A program made the position numbers and the translations under genes. From the NCBI GenBank assembly GCA_965660945.1, contig CBFIBS010000003.1:62001-126000 (forward strand): 64,000 nt of DNA, given 5' to 3'. Below, piece after piece: positions 44,051 through 52,990 of this stretch (position 1 is its first letter; the number at the start of each line of letters is the position of its first letter). The notes under the pieces were generated by a model. It did not search any database, was not told where the DNA came from, and was given only the letters and a program-made list of their open reading frames with translations. This stretch comes from UBA7985 sp002711265 (GTDB lineage: Bacteria > Pseudomonadota > Alphaproteobacteria > UBA7985).

Positions 44051-45676
44051 CTATTGGCGGACCGCTGCCGCCTCGTCCACCGCCAATTCGGTTGCCGCGC
44101 GCAACAGGGCGCGGGTGTAGGGCTCGCGGGGGTCAGCGAACAGTCCTTCGGTCTCGCCACTCTCCACCACCTTGCCGTCGCGCATTACCAGAATCCGGTG
44201 CGACATGGCACGCACGACCTTCAGGTCGTGGGAGATGAACAGGTAAGCCAGACCCAGCCGTGCCTGCAGGTCGCGGAGCAGGTCGACCAGCTGCGACTGC
44301 ACGGTCATGTCCAGCGCCGAGGTCGGTTCGTCAAGAATGATTAGCCGCGGCTCGAGGATCAGGGCGCGGGCGACGGCCACACGCTGGCGCTGCCCTCCGC
44401 TGAATTCGTGCGGGAAGCGGTGCCGCGCGGCCGGGTCGAGACCGACCATCTCCAGCGCGCTGATCACGCGCGCCTCGACCGTAGCGGCGTCGAGCTCACG
44501 CGCATGCACGCTCAGCCCCTCGCCAACGATCTCACCCACGGTCATCCGCGGCGACAGCGAAGAGAACGGGTCCTGGAACACCACCTGCATCTCGCGCCGC
44601 AGGGGCACGAGGGCGGCTGGGCTGGCGCCCTCAATCGACTGGCCGAGGTAGGTGATCGGCCCCTGCGCGGACAGCAGCCGCAGCAGCGCCATGCCGAGGG
44701 TGGATTTGCCCGAGCCGGACTCGCCGACGATGCCGAGCGTCTCACCCTCGCGGATCGACAGGGTTACCCCGTCGACCGCCTTGATGCTGCCGACCTGGGT
44801 CTTGAGCACGCCGGCGAGGATCGGGAAATGCACCCGCAGATCCGTGGTCTCGATCACCGGCTGCGCCTGCTCGGGCACAGGCGCCGGGGTGCCGCTGGGC
44901 TGGCTGTCGATCAGCATGCGGGTGTAGGGGTGCTTGGGTGCTTCGAGGATCTCACGCGCGGTGCCGGTTTCGACCACGTGGCCTTTTTCCATGACCACGA
45001 TGTCGTCGGCCATGGCCCCGACCACGTCGAGGTCGTGGGTGATCAGCAGCATGGCCATGTTCCGCTCGCGCTGCTTCTCGCGCAGCAGTTCGAGGATCTG
45101 AGCCTGAATGGTCACGTCCAGCGCGGTGGTCGGCTCGTCGGCGATCAGCAGATCAGGGTCGTTAGCCAGCGCCATGGCGATCATCACCCGCTGACGCTGC
45201 CCGCCGCTGAGTTGGTGCGGGTAGGCCCGCGCCTGCCGCTCAGGGTCGGCCAGACCGACGTCGGCGAGCAGATCGGGAACCTGCTCGCGCGCGCTGCGCC
45301 AGTCGATCCGCTGGTGGTTGACCAGAATTTCTGCCACCTGCCGGTCGATGCGCTGGACCGGGTTGAGGGAGATCTGCGGCTCCTGGAAGATCATTGAAAT
45401 TTCGTTGCCGCGAATGCTGCGCAACGCCTTGGCCGGCGCCTTGAGCAGGTCCTGACCCTTCCACAGGATTTCACTGTCCGGGCTGTGGCCCGCCACAGGG
45501 TAGGGCAGCAACTGCAGCACCGACATGGCCGAAACCGTCTTGCCCGAGCCGGATTCACCGACCAGCGCCGTGGTCCGCCCTGGCTCGACCGAGAACGCGA
45601 TATCCTGAGCGCCGACGAGACGACCATCAGGGGTATCGAAGAAGACGTCGAGGCGCCGCACTTGCAGCAGGCTCAT
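44051..45676 (-). CDS. yejF: Peptide ABC transporter, dual ATPase YejF
   Basis: 541 residues with two full ABC ATPase units. First unit: Walker A GESGSGKT, signature LSGGQRQRV, Walker B LLIADEPTTALD. Second unit: Walker A GESGSGKS, signature FSGGQRQRV, Walker B LIILDEPTSALD. This fused layout is characteristic of YejF in the YejABEF system, which imports oligopeptides and microcin C in enterics. Its ATG overlaps the yejE stop by 4 bp. Confidence 0.93.
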   Translation of the reverse strand: MSLLQVRRLDVFFDTPDGRLVGAQDIAFSVEPGRTTALVGESGSGKTVSAMSVLQLLPYPVAGHSPDSEILWKGQDLLKAPAKALRSIRGNEISMIFQEPQISLNPVQRIDRQVAEILVNHQRIDWRSAREQVPDLLADVGLADPERQARAYPHQLSGGQRQRVMIAMALANDPDLLIADEPTTALDVTIQAQILELLREKQRERNMAMLLITHDLDVVGAMADDIVVMEKGHVVETGTAREILEAPKHPYTRMLIDSQPSGTPAPVPEQAQPVIETTDLRVHFPILAGVLKTQVGSIKAVDGVTLSIREGETLGIVGESGSGKSTLGMALLRLLSAQGPITYLGQSIEGASPAALVPLRREMQVVFQDPFSSLSPRMTVGEIVGEGLSVHARELDAATVEARVISALEMVGLDPAARHRFPHEFSGGQRQRVAVARALILEPRLIILDEPTSALDMTVQSQLVDLLRDLQARLGLAYLFISHDLKVVRAMSHRILVMRDGKVVESGETEGLFADPREPYTRALLRAATELAVDEAAAVRQ

Positions 45677-46836
45677 GGCTTCGTCTCCACCGCTGCGGAT
45701 GGATCGGCCGCCGCCTCACCAGCCGCGTCACCGGCTGCGTCACCGGGCTGGACCGCGCCGACGTGCTTCTTGGGCAGGCGGATGCGGATCGCCTTGCGCG
45801 GATCCATGGCGTTACGGACGCCCTCGCCGATGAAGACCATCAGCATGGTGATCCCGCCCAGCCCGAAGAAAATCGGGTACACCAGCCACCACTTGCGGAT
45901 GTTCGCCAGCCCCTGACGGGTCATCTCACCCAGCGACGGCGAGCCCGGCGGCAGGCCGAAGCCGAGGAAGTCGAGCCCGGAGAGCACCGTCACAGATCCG
46001 GCGAGCGCAAAAGGCATAAAGGTGATGGTGCCGACCATGGCGTTGGGGAAGACGTGCCGCCACATGACCGTGGCGTTGCTCACACCCAGCGCGCGGGCGG
46101 CGGTAATGTACTGGTAGTTGCGGGCCTTGAGGAACTCGGCGCGGATGGTGCCCACGTACCCGGTCCAGCCGAAGATCGACAGTAACCCGAGCAGCAGCCA
46201 GAAATTCGGCTGCACCAGCCCGGCGATCGCGATGATGATGAACAGCGTCGGCAGCGACCCGTAAATCTCCAGTATCCGCTGGAACAGCAGGTCGACCCAG
46301 CCGCCGAAATACCCCATGACCGCCCCGGCGGCGATCCCGACCACGGCGGTGATGGCGACGTACATGAAGCCGAACAGAAAGCTGACCCGAATGCCGTAGA
46401 TCAGGCGCGAAACCACGTCGCGGCCCTTGTCGTCCGTTCCCAGCCAGTGGGTCGCGTCGGGCGCGCTGGGGAACTCGGCGCCCGCGTCCTTGACCACACG
46501 GCGGTAGTGATAGGGCACAACCGGCCAGACCATGTAGCCGTTATCGTTGATCTCTTCGGCGATGAAGGGGTCGTAGTAGTTGGTCGGCCCGGCGAAGCCG
46601 TCGAATTCGCTTTCGGGATATTCGACCAGAAACGGGAAGTAGTTCTGGCCCTTGTAGGAAACATAGAGCGGTCGGTCGGTTGCGATAAAATTGGCAAACA
46701 GGCTGGTGCCAAAAATCAGTCCGACCAGAATCATGGACACCAGCGCCCGCCGGTCGGCGAGGAACCGCAGCCAGCGGCGGAAGGTGATCTCGGTGACCGG
46801 CAGCAGGCCGAGGATCTTGTAGGGCTTGAGTTTCAT
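45673..46836 (-). CDS. yejE: Peptide ABC transporter permease YejE
   Basis: 387 residues. About six helices with the permease EAA-like loop (AARALGVSNATVMWRHVFPN). The large periplasmic loop early in the protein (GQNYFPFLVEYPESEFDG, about 66-83) and HWLGTDDKGRDVVSRLIYG are YejE hallmarks. The C-terminal tail has a degenerate repeat GDAAGDAAGEAA encoded by a 12-bp DNA repeat, outside the family core. It lies 15 bp after yejB. Confidence 0.93.
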   Translation of the reverse strand: MKLKPYKILGLLPVTEITFRRWLRFLADRRALVSMILVGLIFGTSLFANFIATDRPLYVSYKGQNYFPFLVEYPESEFDGFAGPTNYYDPFIAEEINDNGYMVWPVVPYHYRRVVKDAGAEFPSAPDATHWLGTDDKGRDVVSRLIYGIRVSFLFGFMYVAITAVVGIAAGAVMGYFGGWVDLLFQRILEIYGSLPTLFIIIAIAGLVQPNFWLLLGLLSIFGWTGYVGTIRAEFLKARNYQYITAARALGVSNATVMWRHVFPNAMVGTITFMPFALAGSVTVLSGLDFLGFGLPPGSPSLGEMTRQGLANIRKWWLVYPIFFGLGGITMLMVFIGEGVRNAMDPRKAIRIRLPKKHVGAVQPGDAAGDAAGEAAADPSAAVETKP

Positions 46837-46851
46837 GCGTCTGCCCCTCCC

Positions 46852-47967
46852 TCAGACCTTGCGCGCTTCAAAACTGATCCGGGGATCAATCAGCGTGTAG
46901 GATATGTCTGAGACCAGATGCAGGGTCAGGCCCAGCATCCCGCCGATCCAGATGTTGGCGTAGAGCACGGGGTAGTCGCGGTTGGACAGGCTCTCCAGCC
47001 CCAGCAGCCCGAGGCCGTTGAGGTTGAAGATACGCTCGATCAGCACCGAACCGGTGAACAGCAGTCCGACGAACAGCCCGGGCAGCCCCGAGAGCACGAG
47101 GATCATGGCGTTGCGGAAGACGTGGCCGTACATGATCCGGCTTTCGCTCAGCCCCTTGGACCGGGCGGTGGTGACGTACTGCTGGCCAAGGTGGTCCATG
47201 AAGCTGTTCTTGGTCAGCATCATCAGCCCGGCGTAGCCGCCAACGAGGATCACCACGGCGGGCAGCGCCATGTGCCAGAAATAGTCGCCGATCTTCTGCA
47301 GCCAGTTCAGCTCGCGCCAGTTGTCGCTGACCAGCCCCTCCAGCGGGAACCATTGCAGTTGCACGGCGAAAATCGCGATCAGCATGATGGCCAGCACGAA
47401 GTTGGGGATGGCGTCGATTCCGACCACGCCCGTGGTCGTCGCCCAGTCGAAGCGACTGCCGTCGCGGCGGGCCTTGGCGATCCCCAGCGGAATACAGATC
47501 AGGTAGGTGAACAGGGCCCCAATGATCCCCAGCCCCATGGTCACGGGCATGCGCTCGACGATGACGTCGAGCACTGGCCGGCCGTAGCGCAGCGACTCCT
47601 TGAAATCGAAGCGCAGGAAGCTGACGAAGTAGTCGCCCAGCCGCACGTACCAGGGCCGGTCGAGGCCGAACATCACCGCGTAGCGCTCAAAGGTCACGGG
47701 ATCCATGCCCTCGCGCCCGCGGTAGCCCTCGATCTGGTTGAGGTCGCGGCCAACCTCGATCTCGCCGCCTTCTTCGGTGGCTTCGCCCACGTCACCTGCC
47801 GCCCCGATCATCCGGTCGCCCAGGTCCGTTGAAATGCCCTGCATCTCAGCGATCAGGGCTTCAAGCGGTCCTCCGGGGGAGAAATTGATGATCAGGAAGC
47901 TGGTCAGGAAGATCCCCGTCAGGGTGACGGGGATCAGCAACAAGCGTCGGATGATGTAAGCGAGCAT
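46852..47967 (-). CDS. yejB: Peptide ABC transporter permease YejB
   Basis: 371 residues. N-terminal MLAYIIRRLLLIPVTLTGIF is the typical DppB/YejB first helix, and the EAA loop reads TARSKGLSESRIMYGHVFRN. The loop between the first helix and the permease core (about residues 40-90) is longer than in DppB and acidic, as usual in YejB. It lies 25 bp downstream of yejA. Confidence 0.93.
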   Translation of the reverse strand: MLAYIIRRLLLIPVTLTGIFLTSFLIINFSPGGPLEALIAEMQGISTDLGDRMIGAAGDVGEATEEGGEIEVGRDLNQIEGYRGREGMDPVTFERYAVMFGLDRPWYVRLGDYFVSFLRFDFKESLRYGRPVLDVIVERMPVTMGLGIIGALFTYLICIPLGIAKARRDGSRFDWATTTGVVGIDAIPNFVLAIMLIAIFAVQLQWFPLEGLVSDNWRELNWLQKIGDYFWHMALPAVVILVGGYAGLMMLTKNSFMDHLGQQYVTTARSKGLSESRIMYGHVFRNAMILVLSGLPGLFVGLLFTGSVLIERIFNLNGLGLLGLESLSNRDYPVLYANIWIGGMLGLTLHLVSDISYTLIDPRISFEARKV

Positions 47968-47992
47968 TCAGCGGCTACAGCTGCTGGTGCGA

Positions 47993-49873
47993 TCAGAGCG
48001 CTTCACGACGCTCGTCGAGCGTCATGTCGAGGGCTTCATCGATCCACCAACCGCCGGTTGGCGAGCCGAGGTAGTCCTCATCGTCGCTGTGGTCGATCAC
48101 GCCGAACTTGTCCCAGTACAGCAGGCGGGACTTGTTGTAGTACCACTCGAGCACCACGACGTGTTCGGAGATCAGTACGCGGTCCAGCGCCTTGGAGACG
48201 GCGTTGAGCTCCGCACGGCTCTCGGCGCTCGTCAGCTGTGCGATCAGGTCGTCCAGCACCTCGCTCTCGTAGCCGTGGAAGGCGATCGAGCCCGGGGTCG
48301 CTGCCAGCTCCGAGGACCAGTAGTAACGCATCTGCGTGCCCGGCGTGTACGACGCGCGGTAGACGTAGTCGGTCATATCGAAGTCACGGGTCCGGATTTT
48401 TTCGATCCACTGTGTCGGGTCGAGCAGGCTGAAGGTCGCGTCGATGCCGATCCGCTCCAGGTTCTCCACCCACGGCAGGATGTAGCGCTCGCTGTCCGGC
48501 GAGCTGTCGACGATCTCCAGTGCAAACTGTTCGCCGTCGGCGTTGACCAGCTTACCGTCTTCGAGGTTCCAGCCCGCCTCTGCGAACAGGTTCAGGGCCT
48601 TGCGCAGGTTATCGCGGTTGTTCCCGGAGCCGTCGGTCTCGGGGTAGAAATACTGCTCGCCGAACACGGTCGCGGGCAGCTGGCCGGGGAATTTGGCGTC
48701 GAGGGCCTGCAGGATTTCCAGCTCACGACCCGACGCCACGCCGGTGGCTTCCAACTGCGAGTTCTCGAGGTGCGAATTCTGGCGCAGGTAGCGGCCATAG
48801 AACAGCTGCTTGTTCGTGAATTCAAAGTCGAAGGCCAGGCCGATGGCCTCTCGAACGCGGCGGTCCTGGAACTTCTCTTTCTGCAGGTTGAAGAACATGG
48901 CCTGCGTGTTCTGGATTTCGTTATCTTCGAATTCCTTCTTGATCAGCAGCCCTTCGGCAATCGCCGGGATGTCTTCGGCCTTGTAGTCGTTGACCCAGGC
49001 CTTCATCTGGTTCTCGCCGCGCATGTCGATCTCACCGACCTTGATCGCGTTACGGATCGTGGTGACATCGTTGTAGTACTTGTAGCGCATGGTCTGGAAG
49101 TTGGCCGAACCCTGAGCCCAGGCAAAGCTGTCGCCCCAGTAGTCGTCGCGGCGTTCGTAGACGATGTAGTTTTCGTCCTGATGTTCCTTGATGCGGTACT
49201 CACCCGAGCCGATCGGGTAGACGTCGAGGAAAATCTCCTGCGGGTCACGGTCTTCCCAGAAGTACTTCGGGATGATGGCCTCACCGCCGATGGTGAAGGG
49301 GACGTTGCGGTCGGTGTTGTCCTCGGTGAAGGAGAACTTCACCCGGTTGCCGTCCAGCACTTCGATGCTCTCGATCATGGCGAAAGCATCGGCAAAGCCG
49401 GGCCAGCCCTTCTCGAACTGGAAATCAAAGGTGAATTTGACGTCTTCGGCCGTGACTGGCGAGCCGTTGGGCCAGCGCGCTTCGTCGCGCAGCTTGTAGA
49501 TGACCCAAGAGCGGTCCTTCGGCATCTGGATGGTCTCGGCGAGGATACCGTAAGAGGTGTCGAGTTCGTCCGCGACCCCACCCAGCATGCTGTCGTAGAG
49601 CAGGCCCAGACCAGCAGCATCGTCGCCCCGGCCGTTGAGGTTGTTGAAGTCGTTGAAGCCGCCGACGACGGCGGAGACGTATTCGCCGTAAACCGGCGCG
49701 TCCGGGTTCAGGTAGGGGTAGCTCTCCACGTCGGCGGGGTATCTGGCCTCGCCATCAAATTTGTGGATGAAGTGCTGGATCGGTGCGTCCATGTCATTTT
49801 CGGCAGATGTCACACCGGCGGCCAGCAGCAACAGCGCGGTGCCGGAAGCGATTTTTCCAAGGTGGTTGGTCAC
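47993..49873 (-). CDS. yejA: Peptide-binding periplasmic protein YejA
   Basis: 626 residues from GTG 49873. A signal peptide spans about residues 6-24 (ASGTALLLLAAGVTSAE). The SBP family 5 fold is seen in MLGGVADELDTSYGILAETI, KFTFDFQFEKGWPGFADAF and FDMTDYVYRASYTPG. It delivers peptides to YejBEF. It is the first gene of the yejABEF operon; upstream 167 bp hold the terminator of the cytochrome gene and the yejA promoter region. Confidence 0.93.
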   Translation of the reverse strand: MTNHLGKIASGTALLLLAAGVTSAENDMDAPIQHFIHKFDGEARYPADVESYPYLNPDAPVYGEYVSAVVGGFNDFNNLNGRGDDAAGLGLLYDSMLGGVADELDTSYGILAETIQMPKDRSWVIYKLRDEARWPNGSPVTAEDVKFTFDFQFEKGWPGFADAFAMIESIEVLDGNRVKFSFTEDNTDRNVPFTIGGEAIIPKYFWEDRDPQEIFLDVYPIGSGEYRIKEHQDENYIVYERRDDYWGDSFAWAQGSANFQTMRYKYYNDVTTIRNAIKVGEIDMRGENQMKAWVNDYKAEDIPAIAEGLLIKKEFEDNEIQNTQAMFFNLQKEKFQDRRVREAIGLAFDFEFTNKQLFYGRYLRQNSHLENSQLEATGVASGRELEILQALDAKFPGQLPATVFGEQYFYPETDGSGNNRDNLRKALNLFAEAGWNLEDGKLVNADGEQFALEIVDSSPDSERYILPWVENLERIGIDATFSLLDPTQWIEKIRTRDFDMTDYVYRASYTPGTQMRYYWSSELAATPGSIAFHGYESEVLDDLIAQLTSAESRAELNAVSKALDRVLISEHVVVLEWYYNKSRLLYWDKFGVIDHSDDEDYLGSPTGGWWIDEALDMTLDERREAL

Positions 49874-49982
49874 GGTCTTTCCCCCAGTTGATTGCGGTCA
49901 GCTTTGAGACTTCGGTTTCGGGTTTTCGCCTAAGCTCTGCCCTTGTCATATGCAAAAGACAAATTGGGGCAAAACGAGGAAC

Positions 49983-50016
49983 AAAAAAGCCCACGCGACC
50001 TTTCAGTCCGTGGGCT
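49983..50016 (-). terminator. Terminator of the cytochrome c gene
   Basis: On the minus strand AGCCCACG (complement of 50009-50016) pairs with CGTGGGCT (complement of 49988-49995) and is followed by a run of six T (complement of 49983-49988). It sits 25 bp beyond the stop at 50041: a clear intrinsic terminator. Confidence 0.85.
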
Positions 50017-50040
50017 CAAGATTTGGTGATCAAAAGTGCG

Positions 50041-50634
50041 TTATTCCGCAGCGGCGGTTTCCGCGTTATGGGCCTCGACCGCAGCCAGATCGTCAGCCGA
50101 TGGTTCGGGCAGGGCCAGCGGTGCGTCGGCCTGCTGATACATCCACGCGATCAGGTTGGCACGGTCGGCCTCATCCTTGAGACCCGCGAAGCCCATCTTG
50201 GTGCCCGGCGCCCAGGCCTTAGGCTTGAGCAGGAAGCCGTCGAGGGCTTCAGCGGTCCAGTTGCCATCGATCCCGGCCAGAGCGCCGGAGTAGGAGTAGG
50301 TGGCGTCGGCAGCGATATCACGACCCACGATGTTCCACAGCGCCGGGCCAATCTTGTTGACGCCACCCTGCTCGAAAGCGTGACAGGTGGTGCACTTGGC
50401 GGCAGCCTTCGGACCCAGTGCCGGGTTCGCGTCGGCAAGACGGATCGAAATCGGGGTGATGAACACCTCTTCCTCACCGCCACCCACAGCCAGTTCCGGG
50501 ATCGGGAAACCGTTGACAACTTTGTCGTGGTGGCCGTGGTGCGACGGGTCGAACAGCTTGGTTATCTGAATGAAGCTTAGACCCAGAAAAGCGGCAAATA
50601 GGATAGAGGCGAAGATCAGAAAGGAATTGCTCAT
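50041..50634 (-). CDS. Membrane-anchored cytochrome c
   Basis: 197 residues. One N-terminal transmembrane helix (about residues 4-24) acts as uncleaved anchor. The haem c motif CTTCH (about residue 81) and a distal Met in GTKMGFAG (about 143) define a class I cytochrome like CycM/c552, which shuttles electrons between the bc1 complex and terminal oxidase. A Gly/Glu linker (GGGEEEV) follows a His-rich stretch (HHGHHD) near residue 33. It is divergent from pheA. Confidence 0.93.
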   Translation of the reverse strand: MSNSFLIFASILFAAFLGLSFIQITKLFDPSHHGHHDKVVNGFPIPELAVGGGEEEVFITPISIRLADANPALGPKAAAKCTTCHAFEQGGVNKIGPALWNIVGRDIAADATYSYSGALAGIDGNWTAEALDGFLLKPKAWAPGTKMGFAGLKDEADRANLIAWMYQQADAPLALPEPSADDLAAVEAHNAETAAAE

Positions 50635-50821
50635 CGACTAGACCTGCGGTGGACTTTTTTGCTCCCGCGCCCGAAAAGGCTAAGGAAGGTTGAATTCGTT
50701 GTGTTGGATGGCCTAAGGGGCTGGAAAACGCAAGGGCTGCGACGCCGCAAATGGGGTTCAGCGACGCTGGTACAGGGTCACGGTTAATGCAAGCGACGCG
50801 CACAGAGCGCAGGGAGACGTC

Positions 50822-51658
50822 ATGAAGGTCGCGTTTCAGGGGGAATTGGGTGCCAATTCGCACACGGCAGTTCTGCAGTATTACAGGGGCAGCTCTGTCG
50901 AGCCGGTCCCCTGTCGGACTTTCGAAGAGAGCTTTGCGGCTGTCCCGGCCGGGCTGGCCGACGCCGCCATGATCCCGATCGACAACTCCACGGCCGGTCG
51001 GGTCGCCGACGTGCACCGCCTGCTGCCTGAGAGCGGCCTGCACATCATCGGCGAACATTTCCTGCCGATCCAGTTCCAGCTCATGGGCCTGCCGGGTCAA
51101 TCCGTGACAGAGGCGAGACGCGTGCTTAGCCACGTCCACGCGCTGGGTCAGTGCCGGGACGTGATCCGAAAGCATGGTCTGGAACCGGTTGTTGCCCACG
51201 ACACCGCCGGCGCCGCCAAAATCGTCGCGGCAGATGGGTCGGCGGAGCAGGTTGCGCTGGCGCCATCGCTGGCGGCGGAGATGTACGGGCTGGAAGTCTT
51301 CGAGGCCGACGTCAGTGATTCGAGCGACAACAATACCCGCTTCGTGCTGCTCGCGCCCGAGCCCTACAAGGTCACGGGCAAGGAGGAAAAGGTCATCACT
51401 TCGCTGGTGTTCAAGACCCGGTCCGTGCCCGCTGCGCTGTACAAAGCCCTGACCGGCTTTGCCACCAATGGCGTCAATATCACCAAGCTGGAGAGCTACA
51501 TCACCGACGCCCGGCACACGGTCGCGCAGTTCTACACCGACATCGACGGCGCGCAGGACGAAACCAACGTTGCCATCGCTCTGCAGGATCTGGCCTATTT
51601 CAGCGAGCACGTGCGGGTTCTGGGGTCGTACCCGGCCTCGTCCTTCCGCAAGTCCTGA
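50822..51658 (+). CDS. pheA: Prephenate dehydratase
   Basis: 278 residues, with AGGGAG upstream of ATG 50822. It turns prephenate into phenylpyruvate. The catalytic domain covers about 1-180 with IPIDNSTAGRV and the TRF motif (NNTRFVLL, about 178). A C-terminal ACT domain (about 195-270) has GVNITKLESYI, the Phe-binding ESRP-like site, so feedback inhibition by Phe is expected. There is no fused chorismate mutase, normal for alphaproteobacteria. Confidence 0.95.
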   Translation: MKVAFQGELGANSHTAVLQYYRGSSVEPVPCRTFEESFAAVPAGLADAAMIPIDNSTAGRVADVHRLLPESGLHIIGEHFLPIQFQLMGLPGQSVTEARRVLSHVHALGQCRDVIRKHGLEPVVAHDTAGAAKIVAADGSAEQVALAPSLAAEMYGLEVFEADVSDSSDNNTRFVLLAPEPYKVTGKEEKVITSLVFKTRSVPAALYKALTGFATNGVNITKLESYITDARHTVAQFYTDIDGAQDETNVAIALQDLAYFSEHVRVLGSYPASSFRKS

Positions 51659-51672
51659 CTGCTGACGGATAA

Positions 51673-51702
51673 CAGGGCGCCGGTCAGACCGGCTGCGCCC
51701 TG
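51673..51702. terminator. Bidirectional terminator between pheA and nudC
   Basis: CAGGGCGC (51673-51680) pairs with GCGCCCTG (51695-51702), with an inner complementary CCGGTC/GACCGG. It lies in the 54-bp gap between convergent pheA and nudC. Strong stem, little T tract. Confidence 0.55.
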
Positions 51703-51712
51703 CGACGGGACT

Positions 51713-52768
51713 TCAGAGCGGTTCCGGGTCCGAGGCCATCCATGATTCGATCATGAAGCGCGCGATCGAATCCCGGCGCGGCAGCCGGAAGCTGTCCGAC
51801 CCCCGGTGCGCGTTGATCTGATCCCGGCTGTACCAGTCCGCGCGCTCCAGCTCCTCGGTGTTGACCTGCAGCGCTTCGGTCTCTGACCACGCGAAGAACC
51901 CGATCATCAGCGAGTTGCTGAAGGCCCAGGGCTGAGACGCCGCGTAACGCACCCGGGCGATGCGCAGGCCGACTTCTTCTGCCACTTCGCGCGCGACCGT
52001 CTGTTCGAGCGTTTCTCCCGCGTCGACGTAGCCCGCGAGGATCGAGTGGATCGTCGGCGGGAAGTTGTGGTTGCGCGCCATGACGCAGCGCTCGCCGCTG
52101 GGGTCCTGCACCAGCATGATCGTTGCCGGATTGATGCGGGGGAAGTGCACTTCGCCGCAGTCGGGGGTGGTGCAGCGGCGTTCCAGCCCGGCGCGGGCGG
52201 CTTCGGTCGGACTGCCGCAGCGCCCGCAAAACCGGATGCTGCGGTGCCAGGCGAGCAAATGCCGGGCGTAGGCGCCGACCCCGGCGAGGAAGGGGTCGAG
52301 GTTCGGGCCGACCATCCACGGGTCGATGAACTGCGCGCGGGCGCCCTCGGTCTCCGGGTTCTCGTGGGCTGAAATGTCCGCTGCGAAGTAGGGCGTGCCG
52401 TCGCGCAGGCCGAGGAAGACCAGCGGGTCGCCCTCGTTCAACCGATCGCGGGGCCAGCTGTGCAGGGTGTCGCCGTCGTCGCTCATCAGCACCCGCCGCC
52501 GCCAGACGGGCAGAATCTCGGCTTCCGGGCGGTTCAGCGCCGCGGCAATTGCGGCCGGATCGCTGCGGTCCAGCCCGTCGCGGTCGAGGCCGTCGAAGGT
52601 GTAGGGCAGGGGGCGTTCGGAGAGCCGCTGGGCCGAACCGGTGAAGGCGCGCGGGGTCTGGTCGTCGACATCGCGGATCTCCGTGCGCCGCGGAACGGCG
52701 CTGGGCGAGGGGTCATCGCGGTCAAGATGGGCCGGAGAAAGCGTCTTTTGCGGGTCGTCGTTGTTCAT
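51713..52768 (-). CDS. nudC: NADH pyrophosphatase NudC
   Basis: 351 residues from ATG 52768; a longer frame runs back through the 4.5S RNA and is not real. NudC hydrolyses NADH and removes NAD caps from RNA. The zinc ribbon CGRCG...CTTPDCG (about residues 200-221), the Nudix box GYVDAGETLEQTVAREVAEE and the NudC marker SQPWAFSNSLMIGF are seen. The N-terminal 60 residues are polar and probably disordered, longer than in E. coli NudC. Confidence 0.93.
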   Translation of the reverse strand: MNNDDPQKTLSPAHLDRDDPSPSAVPRRTEIRDVDDQTPRAFTGSAQRLSERPLPYTFDGLDRDGLDRSDPAAIAAALNRPEAEILPVWRRRVLMSDDGDTLHSWPRDRLNEGDPLVFLGLRDGTPYFAADISAHENPETEGARAQFIDPWMVGPNLDPFLAGVGAYARHLLAWHRSIRFCGRCGSPTEAARAGLERRCTTPDCGEVHFPRINPATIMLVQDPSGERCVMARNHNFPPTIHSILAGYVDAGETLEQTVAREVAEEVGLRIARVRYAASQPWAFSNSLMIGFFAWSETEALQVNTEELERADWYSRDQINAHRGSDSFRLPRRDSIARFMIESWMASDPEPL

Positions 52769-52776
52769 GCCTTGTC

Positions 52777-52807
52777 TTGCAAGCCGCTCGGCTGTGCTCC
52801 ATATAAT
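52777..52807 (+). promoter_or_regulatory. Promoter of the 4.5S RNA gene
   Basis: A perfect TATAAT -10 box (52802-52807) lies 5 bp before the predicted RNA 5' end. TTGCAA (52777-52782) is the best -35, with a 19-bp spacer. The nudC start is only 9 bp to the left on the other strand. Confidence 0.7.
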
Positions 52808-52812
52808 ACCGT

Positions 52813-52903
52813 GAAGGTTGGGGCGGACGTGCCTCTCGCCAACCCGGTCAGGTCCGGAAGGAAGCAGCCGTAACGAATTCGGTGCGGGTCGTTCCAATCT
52901 TCC
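52813..52903 (+). ncRNA. ffs: Signal recognition particle 4.5S RNA
   Basis: About 91 bases. The invariant apical loop GGTCAGGTCCGGAAGGAAGC starts at 52846 and is followed by AGCCGTAACGAATTCGG. The ends pair: GAAGGTTGG (52813-) with CCAATCTTC (to about 52902), allowing G-U pairs. It binds Ffh to target membrane proteins. Exact ends are estimated. A close ffs-dnaX neighbourhood is common in alphaproteobacteria. Confidence 0.93.
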
Positions 52904-52990
52904 CTTGAGATTTCTTCTGCCGCCCTGTGTAGCGCAATTCCACCGGAAGGGCAGGGCGCGGACACGGCGAGAACGTGGATAAAGTGGCAG

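Noticed and set aside
47700..47850. The acidic loop in YejB as an unusual insertion
   Set aside because: YejB proteins normally have a longer loop here than DppB, so this is within the family range.
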